Positions 1 through 6,584 of a stretch of DNA of 12,113 nt are shown here, piece by piece (within the stretch, counting starts at the first letter, position 1; each line of letters begins with the position of its first letter). Under the pieces are notes generated by a model, which was not told where the DNA came from, did no database searches, and worked only from the letters and a program-made list of their open reading frames with translations. Location: assembly GCA_003232595.1 (NCBI GenBank), contig QIIJ01000337.1, positions 1 to 12,113 on the forward strand, in the 5' to 3' direction. This DNA is from Aurantimonadaceae bacterium. Lineage in GTDB: Bacteria; Pseudomonadota; Alphaproteobacteria; Rhizobiales; Rhizobiaceae. The position numbers and the translations under genes are program-made.

Positions 1-563
1 CCAACCCAATATTTCACGGCCTGCATCCGGGTTAACCAGGTCTCATTGGCATTTGAGACAAATACGCAACCACCTACGGCATCGCTGCCGGAGGAATACA
101 TATGACGCACAAGTTCCCGCACCACATTGGCTTCGACAATAACGTCGGAATCTACCGACATGACAAGATCGCTTTGCAGCTTCAATACCGTTTCCTTGAT
201 GCCCAGGCGCTTGCCCATATTGAAAGGGTTTTGCCGCAATTGCATCCAGGGATAGCGTCTGACGGCCTCCTTCAGGTATTCGTAGGTATCGTCTGTTGAA
301 CAATCGTCGACAAACACTACCGAAAGTTTTTCTTTTGGATAATCAAGCCTTGCAAACGAGTCTGCTGTTTGCAGCACGCTTGATCCCTCGCAATAGACAG
401 GAACGACAATTGTCACGCTTGGCCAGGTTTTTGGGTCGCGGTTAAATTCGGCAGTCGTTCGAACATCTGCCAAACGCACAAGTGATCCCAGCACGTATCT
501 GTTCGTGAAAACGATCAGAACGAGCAGACCAAACAGCCATTCAACTGTGGTGATCGCCATCAT
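1..563 (-). CDS. Processive family 2 glycosyltransferase, hyaluronan synthase/NodC-like (partial, 5' part only)
   Basis: This is a family 2 (GT-A fold) glycosyltransferase, likely a membrane enzyme that polymerises a sugar from a UDP-sugar donor at the inner membrane. The gene runs off the left edge, leaving 187 codons from the N-terminus; complete relatives have roughly 400 or more residues. A hydrophobic segment (about residues 9-26) is followed by the start of the GT domain at TIVVPVYCEGSS (51-62). The UDP-binding VDDCSTDDT lies at 85-93, GKR at 117-119, and the metal-binding DxD in SVDSDVIV has D138 and D140. The later AVGG and QAVKYW-type stretches resemble hyaluronan synthases and NodC. 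ATG at 563 is the first start after an upstream in-frame stop; the RBS is weak (a G-run about 11 bases upstream). It is divergent from the UDP-sugar dehydrogenase. Family assignment is firm. The polymer is unknown: chitin-like, hyaluronan-like or another exopolysaccharide are all possible. Confidence 0.85.
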   Translation of the reverse strand, partial: MMAITTVEWLFGLLVLIVFTNRYVLGSLVRLADVRTTAEFNRDPKTWPSVTIVVPVYCEGSSVLQTADSFARLDYPKEKLSVVFVDDCSTDDTYEYLKEAVRRYPWMQLRQNPFNMGKRLGIKETVLKLQSDLVMSVDSDVIVEANVVRELVRHMYSSGSDAVGGCVFVSNANETWLTRMQAVKYWV

Positions 564-877
564 GCTATTTCTGGACCCCCGTGTGTCCCTGTAGATTATT
601 ATTGCAAAGCTCTCTTTGGTGGAGCCCGCGTTTGCCTGTTCATATGATTTGTTTGTGTAGGCACAATTAATATTTCAAATGATTCCGGTATATTTAATCT
701 ATATTAATCATGTTTCTGTTTGCATGGTTATCTAAATACTAATGCGAGATATTGTTGTGATTGGGTAGTATCGGATCATTAACCAAGTATATCCGAATAA
801 TCCTGTTTTAAGAATTTTTTACCGGATTTGTCGTTATCTGTTGCAAAAAACAGAACAAGATTCTCGCAGGGACAGAC
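564..877. promoter_or_regulatory. AT-rich divergent control region between the glycosyltransferase and the dehydrogenase
   Basis: This stretch of 314 bases holds no credible gene and must carry the promoters of both flanking divergent genes. It is visibly more AT-rich than its surroundings. An 8-bp inverted repeat, ATTAATAT at 666-673 and ATATTAAT at 701-708, is separated by 27 bases. A small hairpin (CTGTT at 838-842, AACAG at 849-853) lies just before the dehydrogenase RBS, AGGGA at 868-872, which is 5 bases from its ATG. I could not pick a confident -35/-10 pair on either strand. The AT-rich inverted repeat could be an operator, but this is inference. Confidence 0.5.
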
Positions 878-2260
878 ATGTATCCAAGATTAAAAACCAG
901 TGACAATGGACCCGTTCAAAATACATCGAACAGACTACGGCTATTGGATGAGTTGCCACCAAAACTGCCAGATCCTGTTACTGCAAAAGTCGCTGTGGTC
1001 GGGCTTGGATATGTCGGCCTGCCGCTGATATGCGGATTTGCAGAAAACGCTACAGCTATCGGGTTTGATGTTAATCAGGCAAAAATTGAAGAGCTTAAAA
1101 ACGGTATTGAATATACCGGCGAAGTTACCGCTACCGAATTGCTTTCCGCCGATATTGACCTGACCACCAATCCGGCTGATCTTGGAAATGCGGATGTCAT
1201 ATTGGTGTGTGTCCCGACACCGGTAAATAATCGTAACCGGCCTGATTATGGTGCCCTGCTTTCTGCTTCGCGCAGTATCGGGCAAAATATGAAAAAAGGG
1301 GCTGTCGTGGTGTTTGAAAGCACGGTTGATCCCGGGACGACTGAAGATCGCTGCCTGCCTGTTATCGAAGAGGCATCCGGCATGCAGGAGGGGGTCGATT
1401 TTTACCTTGGATATTCGCCTGAGCGGGTCAATCCGGCTGACCGGACCCGCAAACTTTCTGACATCAAGAAAATAGTTGCAGGCAGTTCTCCGGCAGTAAC
1501 AGAATTCCTCATGCAGCTTTATGCAAGGGTCGTGGATGCCGGGCTCTATCCAGCGGCATCGATCAAGGTGGCCGAGGCAGCCAAGATATTGGAAAACACC
1601 CAGCGTGATCTTAATATTGCTTTGATGAACCAGTTGATGCCGCTTTATGACAAGATGGGCATTCGTTCCAGCGATGTTATTGCCGCGGCCAGTTCGAAAT
1701 GGAATTTCCACCATTATCGTCCAGGCCTTGTTGGCGGGCACTGCATTGCAGTTGATCCCTACTACCTGATTGATGCCGGTCGTCGTCATGGCCTTTCCAT
1801 GGACCTGATTGCAGCGGCACGCGAGGTCAACGAATTTACGCCTTATTATCTGATTGAAAAGCTCGAAGAGTTGTTCGACCAGAATGACCAGTCGATCCAG
1901 AACAAACGCATTCTTGTTCTTGGGCGGACGTTCAAGGAAGATTGTCCGGATACGCGCAACTCCAAGACCTTCAAAATGATGGACTACCTTTGGTCCCGTG
2001 GTGCCGATGTCTTCAATTTCGACCCGGTTGCCGAAGATGATCATTTTGAGGGTGGGCGCGGAACCAATTTTATCGGCGACCCGGTTGACGAGGGTTCGTT
2101 CGACGCGATTATTGTCACCCTTGGCCACGCTGTATTTCGTGAGCAGCTTGATCTTGCTACCCTTATTTCACTTACGCCAAAACAAGCGCCGATGATTGAC
2201 ATGCGCGGCATGTATGAAAGTGACTATGCCAGCGATCATTTCAACTACTGGCGCCCTTGA
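878..2260 (+). CDS. Nucleotide-sugar 6-dehydrogenase, TviB/WbpA type (probable UDP-N-acetylhexosamine 6-dehydrogenase)
   Basis: This is an NAD-dependent four-electron dehydrogenase that oxidises C6 of a UDP-hexose to the uronic acid, giving a precursor for capsule, O-antigen or exopolysaccharide. At 460 residues it is close to the family length, with an N-terminal extension of about 35 residues. The Rossmann motif is VGLGYVGLP (41-49). VPTP, ESTVDPGTTE and YSPERVNPADR are typical of the family, and the catalytic-cysteine motif GGHCIAVDPYYL (286-297) places the nucleophile at C289. The C-terminal domain has GRTFKEDCPDTRNS. The SPERVNP and FKEDCPDTRN forms resemble TviB/WbpA enzymes acting on UDP-GlcNAc or UDP-GalNAc more than UDP-glucose dehydrogenases of the Ugd type, but substrate cannot be fixed by eye. 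ATG 878 has AGGGA 5 bases upstream. The divergent glycosyltransferase suggests a shared polysaccharide pathway. A long open frame on the opposite strand is only a shadow. Confidence 0.92.
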   Translation: MYPRLKTSDNGPVQNTSNRLRLLDELPPKLPDPVTAKVAVVGLGYVGLPLICGFAENATAIGFDVNQAKIEELKNGIEYTGEVTATELLSADIDLTTNPADLGNADVILVCVPTPVNNRNRPDYGALLSASRSIGQNMKKGAVVVFESTVDPGTTEDRCLPVIEEASGMQEGVDFYLGYSPERVNPADRTRKLSDIKKIVAGSSPAVTEFLMQLYARVVDAGLYPAASIKVAEAAKILENTQRDLNIALMNQLMPLYDKMGIRSSDVIAAASSKWNFHHYRPGLVGGHCIAVDPYYLIDAGRRHGLSMDLIAAAREVNEFTPYYLIEKLEELFDQNDQSIQNKRILVLGRTFKEDCPDTRNSKTFKMMDYLWSRGADVFNFDPVAEDDHFEGGRGTNFIGDPVDEGSFDAIIVTLGHAVFREQLDLATLISLTPKQAPMIDMRGMYESDYASDHFNYWRP

Positions 2261-2347
2261 TTTTAATTCACGGATCCAATGCTGTGCATTGGACCCTCCG
2301 TCAGGCGGCGCATCAGCGCCGGACCGCTCGTCGTGACTGTTTGAGCA
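2261..2347. terminator. Convergent intergenic region with two hairpins, possible bidirectional terminator
   Basis: The dehydrogenase gene and ppk2 converge here. A perfect 8-bp stem with a 3-base loop (TCCAATGC at 2275-2282, GCATTGGA at 2286-2293) is followed by a GC-rich 6-bp stem with a 4-base loop (CGGCGC at 2306-2311, GCGCCG at 2316-2321). Neither stem has a clear T-run on either strand, so intrinsic termination is uncertain. The location between two convergent stops favours a terminator role over an operator. Confidence 0.4.
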
Positions 2348-3217
2348 TCACGCTCCAAAACTGTTAAAAAATGCAGGACCGGCACCGACAATTCTCGCAT
2401 CAATTTCCCCGATAACCGCATCATCCCGCCCCACATAGTCAATGCCGGCCAGCACATGGCGGACGGCGTTGATGCGGGCGCGGCGTTTGTCGTTTGATCG
2501 CACAATTGTCCACGGCGCATGGGCCGAATGGGTGGCTTCCAGCATTTGATTGCGGACGGCTGTATATTCACCCCATTTGTCCAGTGCCTTTATATCAATC
2601 GGTGACAGTTTCCAGGATTTCAGCGGGTTATGCCGCCGGTCGTGAAATCTTTTCAACTGCATTTCCTGCCCGACATTGAGCCAGAACTTGAAGAAGTGAA
2701 TGCCTTCGCTGGCAATCATCTTCTCAAATCCCGGCGTTTCAACAAGAAATTTTGCATGCTGTTCCTCACTGCAAAATCCCATTACCGGCTCCACGCCTGC
2801 CCGGTTGTACCAGGAGCGGTCAAACATCACTAGTTCCCCGTCGGTCGGGAAATGGGAGACATAGCGTTGATAATACCACTGGCCGCGCTCCGTTTCCGTC
2901 GGTTTGCTCAGCGCCACTGTGCGGGCATGGCGATGGTTGAGATAGGCGCGAAATGCGTTGATTGTGCCGCCTTTGCCGGCCGCATCACGACCTTCAAAAA
3001 CAATGACAACGCGCTCATCGCTCTTTTGCAGCCAGGCCTGCAGTTTCACCAGCTCGATTTGCAGACCGTTGAGAGTTTCTTCATATTTCGAGCGCTTCAG
3101 TTTTTTGTCATATTCGTAACCGCCGGAGCGGAATGCTTCATCACTAATCCAGTCAGGCAGTTTCGGGTCGTCAAGATCAAAGGAGCGGGTTTGATTATCA
3201 ATGGTGATTTCTGCCAT
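2348..3217 (-). CDS. ppk2: Polyphosphate kinase 2, class I
   Basis: This cytoplasmic enzyme transfers phosphate between polyphosphate and nucleotides, typically making ADP or GDP into the triphosphate at the expense of polyphosphate. Its 289 residues fit a one-domain class I PPK2. The Walker A motif is GRDAAGKG (76-83), Walker B is VMFDRSWYNRAG (130-141) with D133 and R134, and the basic lid RFHDRRHNPLKSWK spans 190-203. ATG 3217 is the annotated start. An AGG Shine-Dalgarno sits 7 bases before it, inside the 3' arm of a perfect inverted repeat (listed separately), which suggests control of translation. The gene is convergent with the sugar dehydrogenase and divergent from the FMN reductase. 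Family assignment is firm; nucleotide preference cannot be read from sequence. Confidence 0.95.
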   Translation of the reverse strand: MAEITIDNQTRSFDLDDPKLPDWISDEAFRSGGYEYDKKLKRSKYEETLNGLQIELVKLQAWLQKSDERVVIVFEGRDAAGKGGTINAFRAYLNHRHARTVALSKPTETERGQWYYQRYVSHFPTDGELVMFDRSWYNRAGVEPVMGFCSEEQHAKFLVETPGFEKMIASEGIHFFKFWLNVGQEMQLKRFHDRRHNPLKSWKLSPIDIKALDKWGEYTAVRNQMLEATHSAHAPWTIVRSNDKRRARINAVRHVLAGIDYVGRDDAVIGEIDARIVGAGPAFFNSFGA

Positions 3218-3348
3218 AAAATTGCCTGAAGCTGGTTGATTTCAGGCAAGCCTAACCAATTCACCTGCCGGCGTCCACAGGCTGAATTTACACCTGGCGC
3301 AGGGGATGGTAGTCAGTCCGCGGTTTCGATTCACTGGATATTCCAATC
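3218..3348. promoter_or_regulatory. Divergent promoter region of ppk2 and the FMN reductase-pyrF unit
   Basis: These 131 bases separate two divergently transcribed genes and should hold both promoters. Apart from the 9-bp inverted repeat next to ppk2, I see no confident -35/-10 pair. The FMN reductase has only a weak RBS (GGA about 10 bases before its ATG). Confidence 0.4.
3222..3249 (-). promoter_or_regulatory. Hairpin enclosing the ppk2 ribosome binding site
   Basis: A perfect 9-bp inverted repeat (TTCAGGCAA and TTGCCTGAA, arms at 3241-3249 and 3222-3230) with a 10-base loop ends 4 bases before the ppk2 ATG. In the ppk2 mRNA the 3' arm contains the AGG that serves as Shine-Dalgarno and is followed directly by UUUU and then AUG. 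Folding would hide the RBS. It could equally be a DNA operator for a dimeric repressor in the short divergent region. Confidence 0.6.
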
Positions 3349-3933
3349 ATGACAGCTCCCAAAATTCTTGTTTTTCCCGGTTCAAACCGTTCCGGTTCGA
3401 TCAACGCACAGCTTTCCGCAACAATTACCAAACAACTTGCGCTGATGGAGGCGGATGTGACCCGGATATCGCTGCTCGACTATCCCCTGCCGCTGTTTTC
3501 AGAAGACCTTCAGAATGAAAAAGGCATCCCGGAGAATGTCATGAAGCTTGCACGCCTTTTCGCCTCCCATCAGGGCATCGTCATTGTCACGCCTGAATAC
3601 AATTCCTCCCTGCCGCCGCTGCTAAAAAATACCATCGACTGGATTAGCCGCGTATCCAGTGATGGAGACAGGCCGCTTGCACCTTATCGCGGCAATATTT
3701 TTGCGCTTGCGGCCGCCTCCGGCGGCGGGCTTGGCGGCATTCGTGTTCTGCCCCATTTGCGCGATATTCTGGTCAGCATCGGCGCCCATGTAATCAGTGA
3801 GCAACTGGCGCTTGCCGGTGCCCACAATGCCTATGATGATCAGGAAAACCTGAAGCCGGGCCGCTCTCAAGACCTGCTCATTCACTCATTGAAAAATCTG
3901 CGGTACATGCAAGGCCATGAATTCATCCTCTGA
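3349..3933 (+). CDS. NADPH-dependent FMN reductase family oxidoreductase
   Basis: This is a flavodoxin-fold NAD(P)H:FMN or quinone oxidoreductase of the NADPH-dependent FMN reductase family (relatives include ChrR-like quinone reductases), probably cytoplasmic. Its 194 residues match the family size. The FMN phosphate-binding loop is GSNRSGSIN (11-19). The second family signature, TPEYNSSLPPLLKNTIDW (81-98), binds the isoalloxazine ring and forms the dimer contact. GGGLGGIRVLPHLR follows further on. The ATG at 3349 begins right before the first beta strand, so a longer start is unlikely. Its 3' end overlaps pyrF by 17 bases, implying co-transcription and perhaps translational coupling. The physiological substrate is not predictable; a role in handling quinones or electrophiles is typical of relatives but is inference here. 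Confidence 0.9.
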   Translation: MTAPKILVFPGSNRSGSINAQLSATITKQLALMEADVTRISLLDYPLPLFSEDLQNEKGIPENVMKLARLFASHQGIVIVTPEYNSSLPPLLKNTIDWISRVSSDGDRPLAPYRGNIFALAAASGGGLGGIRVLPHLRDILVSIGAHVISEQLALAGAHNAYDDQENLKPGRSQDLLIHSLKNLRYMQGHEFIL

Positions 3934-4624
3934 CGCCCGCGACCGGCTGATTGTCGGCCTTGATCTTCCAACCGTCGAGCAGGCAGCAAAAATAGTTGCA
4001 GAACTTGATGAAAGTGTCTCTTTTTACAAGATTGGATACCAGCTGGTTTTTGCCGGCGGTCTTGATCTGGCGCTTGATCTGAAATCGCGCGGCAAGAAGG
4101 TATTTCTCGATATGAAGCTGCTGGATATCGATAACACGGTGGCAAAAGGTGTCGAAAATATTGCCAAAATGGGCGTTGATATGCTGACTTTGCATGCCTA
4201 TCCCAAGGCCATGACAGCGGCAGTTGAGGCGGTTCAGGGCTCGTCGCTTTGCCTGCTCGGCGTGACTGTACTTACCTCGATGGATGAAGGAGATCTTCGT
4301 GATGCCGGTTATGTCGACAGCCCCCAAGAGCTTGTATTGAAACGGGCAGATCAGGCGCGCAGGGCTGGCATGGGCGGCATTGTCGCATCCGCCCTTGAAG
4401 CGCGTGAAATCCGCAAAATTATCGGCGATGAGATGGCACTGGTAACACCGGGAATTCGCCCCAGGGGTGCCGATGCCGGTGACCAGAAACGGATTATGAC
4501 TCCGGGCAACGCGCTTAATGCCGGTGCTTCTCATCTGGTGGTAGCCCGTCCGGTGGTTGCTGCCGACAACCCGCGCCTGGCAGCGGAAGCAATTCTGGAT
4601 GAGATGGCGACAGCAGATTCGTGA
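3917..4624 (+). CDS. pyrF: Orotidine 5'-phosphate decarboxylase
   Basis: This enzyme converts OMP to UMP, the last step of de novo pyrimidine synthesis, in the cytoplasm. The protein of 235 residues has the full group 1 bacterial PyrF pattern. VGLDLP carries D16, KIGYQL carries K38, and the catalytic DxKxxD is in FLDMKLLDIDNT with D65, K67 and D70. The phosphate-binding TPGIRP and DQKRIMTP elements follow, and the late conserved arginine is in ARPVV. This last element is commonly GRPI, so the glycine is replaced by alanine while the arginine is kept. Start ATG 3917 lies within the end of the FMN reductase gene and has AAGG just upstream (in CAAGGCCATG). The gene is convergent with hisA and occupies the place where hisF would be expected in related genomes. 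I see no defect in the gene. Confidence 0.97.
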   Translation: MNSSSDARDRLIVGLDLPTVEQAAKIVAELDESVSFYKIGYQLVFAGGLDLALDLKSRGKKVFLDMKLLDIDNTVAKGVENIAKMGVDMLTLHAYPKAMTAAVEAVQGSSLCLLGVTVLTSMDEGDLRDAGYVDSPQELVLKRADQARRAGMGGIVASALEAREIRKIIGDEMALVTPGIRPRGADAGDQKRIMTPGNALNAGASHLVVARPVVAADNPRLAAEAILDEMATADS

Positions 4625-4730
4625 TTGTGAGAATAGTGTGATTCTTGCAGGGTGCGCTGTGATAACTTTGCGAAGAAACTGCGCCGCAATCATCTTCCCT
4701 ATTGTCTAAATGATTCACTCCATTGGGCAA
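4625..4730. other. Convergent intergenic gap between pyrF and hisA
   Basis: These 106 bases lie between two convergent stop codons. I see no strong hairpin with a T-run and no remnant of hisF. Only weak inverted repeats occur, for example AGAAT/ATTCT near 4631-4646. Confidence 0.4.
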
Positions 4731-5456
4731 TCAGGATTTCAATATTGCCAGGGCTTCTTTAGCATCAATGCGTCCATCATACAGGGCGCGGCCAGATATG
4801 GCTCCTTCGAGCAGGGCATATGCCGGATCTGTCATTTTTTGAATGTCATCCATAGAGGCAAGGCCGCCTGAGGCAATCACCGGAATTGTAACAGATTTTG
4901 CCAGTTCCAGAGTTGACGGCCAGTTGATACCGGTGAGGATGCCGTCGCGGTCAATATCCGTATAGATGATCGCTGCAACACCTGCATCTACAAATCGCCT
5001 TGCCATGTCTATGACAGTCAGTTCGGATGTTTCCGCCCAGCCTTCGACCGCAACCCTGCCGCCTTTGGCATCAATGCCAACTGCCACCTGATCCGGAAAC
5101 ATTTTTGCCGCTTGGCGTACAAGATCCGGGTCACGCACGGCGATGGTGCCCAATATTACCCGCGCAAGGCCCTTTTCCAACCACGCCTCAATCTGGTCCA
5201 GCCGACGAATGCCACCGCCCAATTGCACGGGGAATGAAACCGCTTTCAATATGGCCTCTACCGCCTCCCTATTGCGGCTTTCACCGGCAAAAGCTCCATC
5301 AAGATCGACCATGTGGAGGTATTCAAATCCCTGCGCTTCAAATTCCATCGCCTGAGCAGCGGGATCGGTGTTGTAGACTGTCGAGCGGTCCATGTCGCCG
5401 AGCTTGAGGCGTACACATTCGCCGTCTTTAAGATCAATTGCGGGGAAAAGAATCAT
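4731..5456 (-). CDS. hisA: 1-(5-phosphoribosyl)-5-[(5-phosphoribosylamino)methylideneamino]imidazole-4-carboxamide isomerase
   Basis: HisA catalyses the ProFAR to PRFAR Amadori isomerisation, the fourth step of histidine synthesis, as a half-barrel-duplicated TIM barrel. It has 241 residues, the usual length. The N-terminal FPAIDLKDGECVRL carries the first catalytic aspartate D8; VGIDAKGG carries the second, D129, in the matching half barrel. VDLDGAF (50-56) and QLGGGIR (78-84), and later YTDIDRDG and IASGGLAS, are the phosphate-binding strands and loops. The start ATG overlaps the hisH stop by 4 bases, so translation is probably coupled. It is the last gene of the histidine operon here: hisF, which supplies the partner of HisH and normally follows, is not downstream. 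Confidence 0.97.
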   Translation of the reverse strand: MILFPAIDLKDGECVRLKLGDMDRSTVYNTDPAAQAMEFEAQGFEYLHMVDLDGAFAGESRNREAVEAILKAVSFPVQLGGGIRRLDQIEAWLEKGLARVILGTIAVRDPDLVRQAAKMFPDQVAVGIDAKGGRVAVEGWAETSELTVIDMARRFVDAGVAAIIYTDIDRDGILTGINWPSTLELAKSVTIPVIASGGLASMDDIQKMTDPAYALLEGAISGRALYDGRIDAKEALAILKS

Positions 5457-6103
5457 GGAGTCCAGCGAAGAAAATTGGTGATGAGGGCAAGACCGAGGGT
5501 CTGGCTTTTTTCCGGGTGAAACTGGGTACCAGCCACATTATCACGGGCAACTATTGCCGTAACCATCCCGCCATAGTCGGTTGTTGCCACAATATTTTGC
5601 CGGTTTGCGACTTCGAGGTGATATGAGTGAACAAAATAAGCGTGCTTGCCTTTGGAGCCAGTTTTAATGCCCTTGAGCAGGGGGTGAGGTATTACAACAT
5701 CAAGTGTGTTCCAGCCGATTTGCGGAATTTTCAACGATGGGTCATCGGGCTTTATTTCAACCACATCGCCCTTAATCCAGCCAAATCCTTCGGTTGTGGT
5801 TTTTTCGAGGCCCCGTTCGGACATCAGTTGCATGCCAACACAGATGCCCAGAAAAGGACGTGCTTTTTTCTCCACCGCTTCGCGCAGGGCATCGACCATA
5901 CCGGATATGCGGCCAAGTCCGGCACGGCAATCGGCATAGGCACCAACACCCGGTAGCACAATACGATCTGATGAAATCACTTCATCCGGTCTGTCGGTCA
6001 AAATTATTTCCGCCTCGATTTCAGCTTCTTGGGCGGCGCGTTCAAATGCCTTTGTTGCCGAGCGCAGGTTGCCGGAGCCATAATCGATAATTGCCACGCG
6101 CAT
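5453..6103 (-). CDS. hisH: Imidazole glycerol phosphate synthase, glutaminase subunit
   Basis: HisH hydrolyses glutamine and channels ammonia to HisF, which cyclises PRFAR into IGP and AICAR. The 216-residue protein is a class I glutamine amidotransferase with all expected parts. They are the N-terminal IIDYGSGNLRS (5-15), the oxyanion strand LPGVGAY (50-56), the nucleophile elbow LGICVGMQLM with C88, and the catalytic His-Glu pair in QFHPEKSQ (H196, E198). HAYFVHSYH is also typical. It starts 3 bases after the DUF2628 gene ends and overlaps hisA by 4 bases, so it sits in the middle of a tight operon. Its obligate partner gene hisF is not in this window and must lie elsewhere for the pathway to work. 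Confidence 0.97.
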   Translation of the reverse strand: MRVAIIDYGSGNLRSATKAFERAAQEAEIEAEIILTDRPDEVISSDRIVLPGVGAYADCRAGLGRISGMVDALREAVEKKARPFLGICVGMQLMSERGLEKTTTEGFGWIKGDVVEIKPDDPSLKIPQIGWNTLDVVIPHPLLKGIKTGSKGKHAYFVHSYHLEVANRQNIVATTDYGGMVTAIVARDNVAGTQFHPEKSQTLGLALITNFLRWTP

Positions 6104-6106
6104 GGG

Positions 6107-6580
6107 CTATCTGCCCTCCGGCATTGTCAAAAATTCAATCCCGTTATCAGTGAGTTGCAGGGCTCTATACTTGTCGGGCGATAAGTTCTCACTACCGATG
6201 CCGGGTTTGGAGATAGGGCGGCTATAGAAAAATCTGGCTTCTGCTGACTCAAGATTATCACCCTCAATCACTGCAACCAGTGTCCAGTTTTTCCTTATCA
6301 GAGCCTTTCGGCGCAACTCGTTGCCTTCGAGAAACAGAAAAAGCCCGGGAATAGCCGTCATTAACAGGGCCAATGTTGCAAAACCGGTAGTAAGGACGAG
6401 TGCAAAAATCATTGAGATCAGCACATAAAACAACGACGCCCACCACATTCGATGCCACAATAACCAGAGCAACGGCAATGCCAGCGCCATCAGTGCTTTA
6501 GTGTCCGGAATAAACTCGGCCCCCGCCTCCAGCGAAAGGCCTGATCCGTTGGGTGGTGCCAGAACTGAGTAAGTGGCCAT
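6107..6580 (-). CDS. DUF2628 family membrane protein within the his operon
   Basis: This 157-residue protein resembles the DUF2628 proteins typically found between hisB and hisH in Hyphomicrobiales; the function is unknown. It starts MATYSVLAPP, then has two hydrophobic stretches at about residues 29-55 and 56-85 that may form two or three membrane helices. A basic turn (ELRRKALIRKNW) and a soluble C-terminal tail of about 55 residues follow. The ATG has AGGA immediately upstream and begins 4 bases after the hisB stop; hisH begins 3 bases after its end. It is therefore surely co-transcribed with histidine genes, but nothing in the sequence suggests an enzymatic step in histidine synthesis. 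The family call rests on context and general resemblance. Confidence 0.8.
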   Translation of the reverse strand: MATYSVLAPPNGSGLSLEAGAEFIPDTKALMALALPLLWLLWHRMWWASLFYVLISMIFALVLTTGFATLALLMTAIPGLFLFLEGNELRRKALIRKNWTLVAVIEGDNLESAEARFFYSRPISKPGIGSENLSPDKYRALQLTDNGIEFLTMPEGR

Positions 6581-6584
6581 TTTC

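Noticed and set aside
684..826. TCCGGTA and TACCGGA inverted pair in the divergent region
   Set aside because: Seven bases separated by more than 120 bases is expected by chance.
941..2128. 395-codon open frame on the minus strand
   Set aside because: Lies wholly opposite the sugar dehydrogenase, whose motifs are unmistakable; the antisense translation is Cys/His/Arg-rich and shows no family motif. It is a shadow.
2291..2332. Direct repeat GGACC...CGTC with a 30-base period
   Set aside because: Only 9 of 12 bases match and there are just two copies; likely chance.
3923..4693. 256-codon open frame on the minus strand
   Set aside because: Antisense shadow of pyrF with no recognisable domain.
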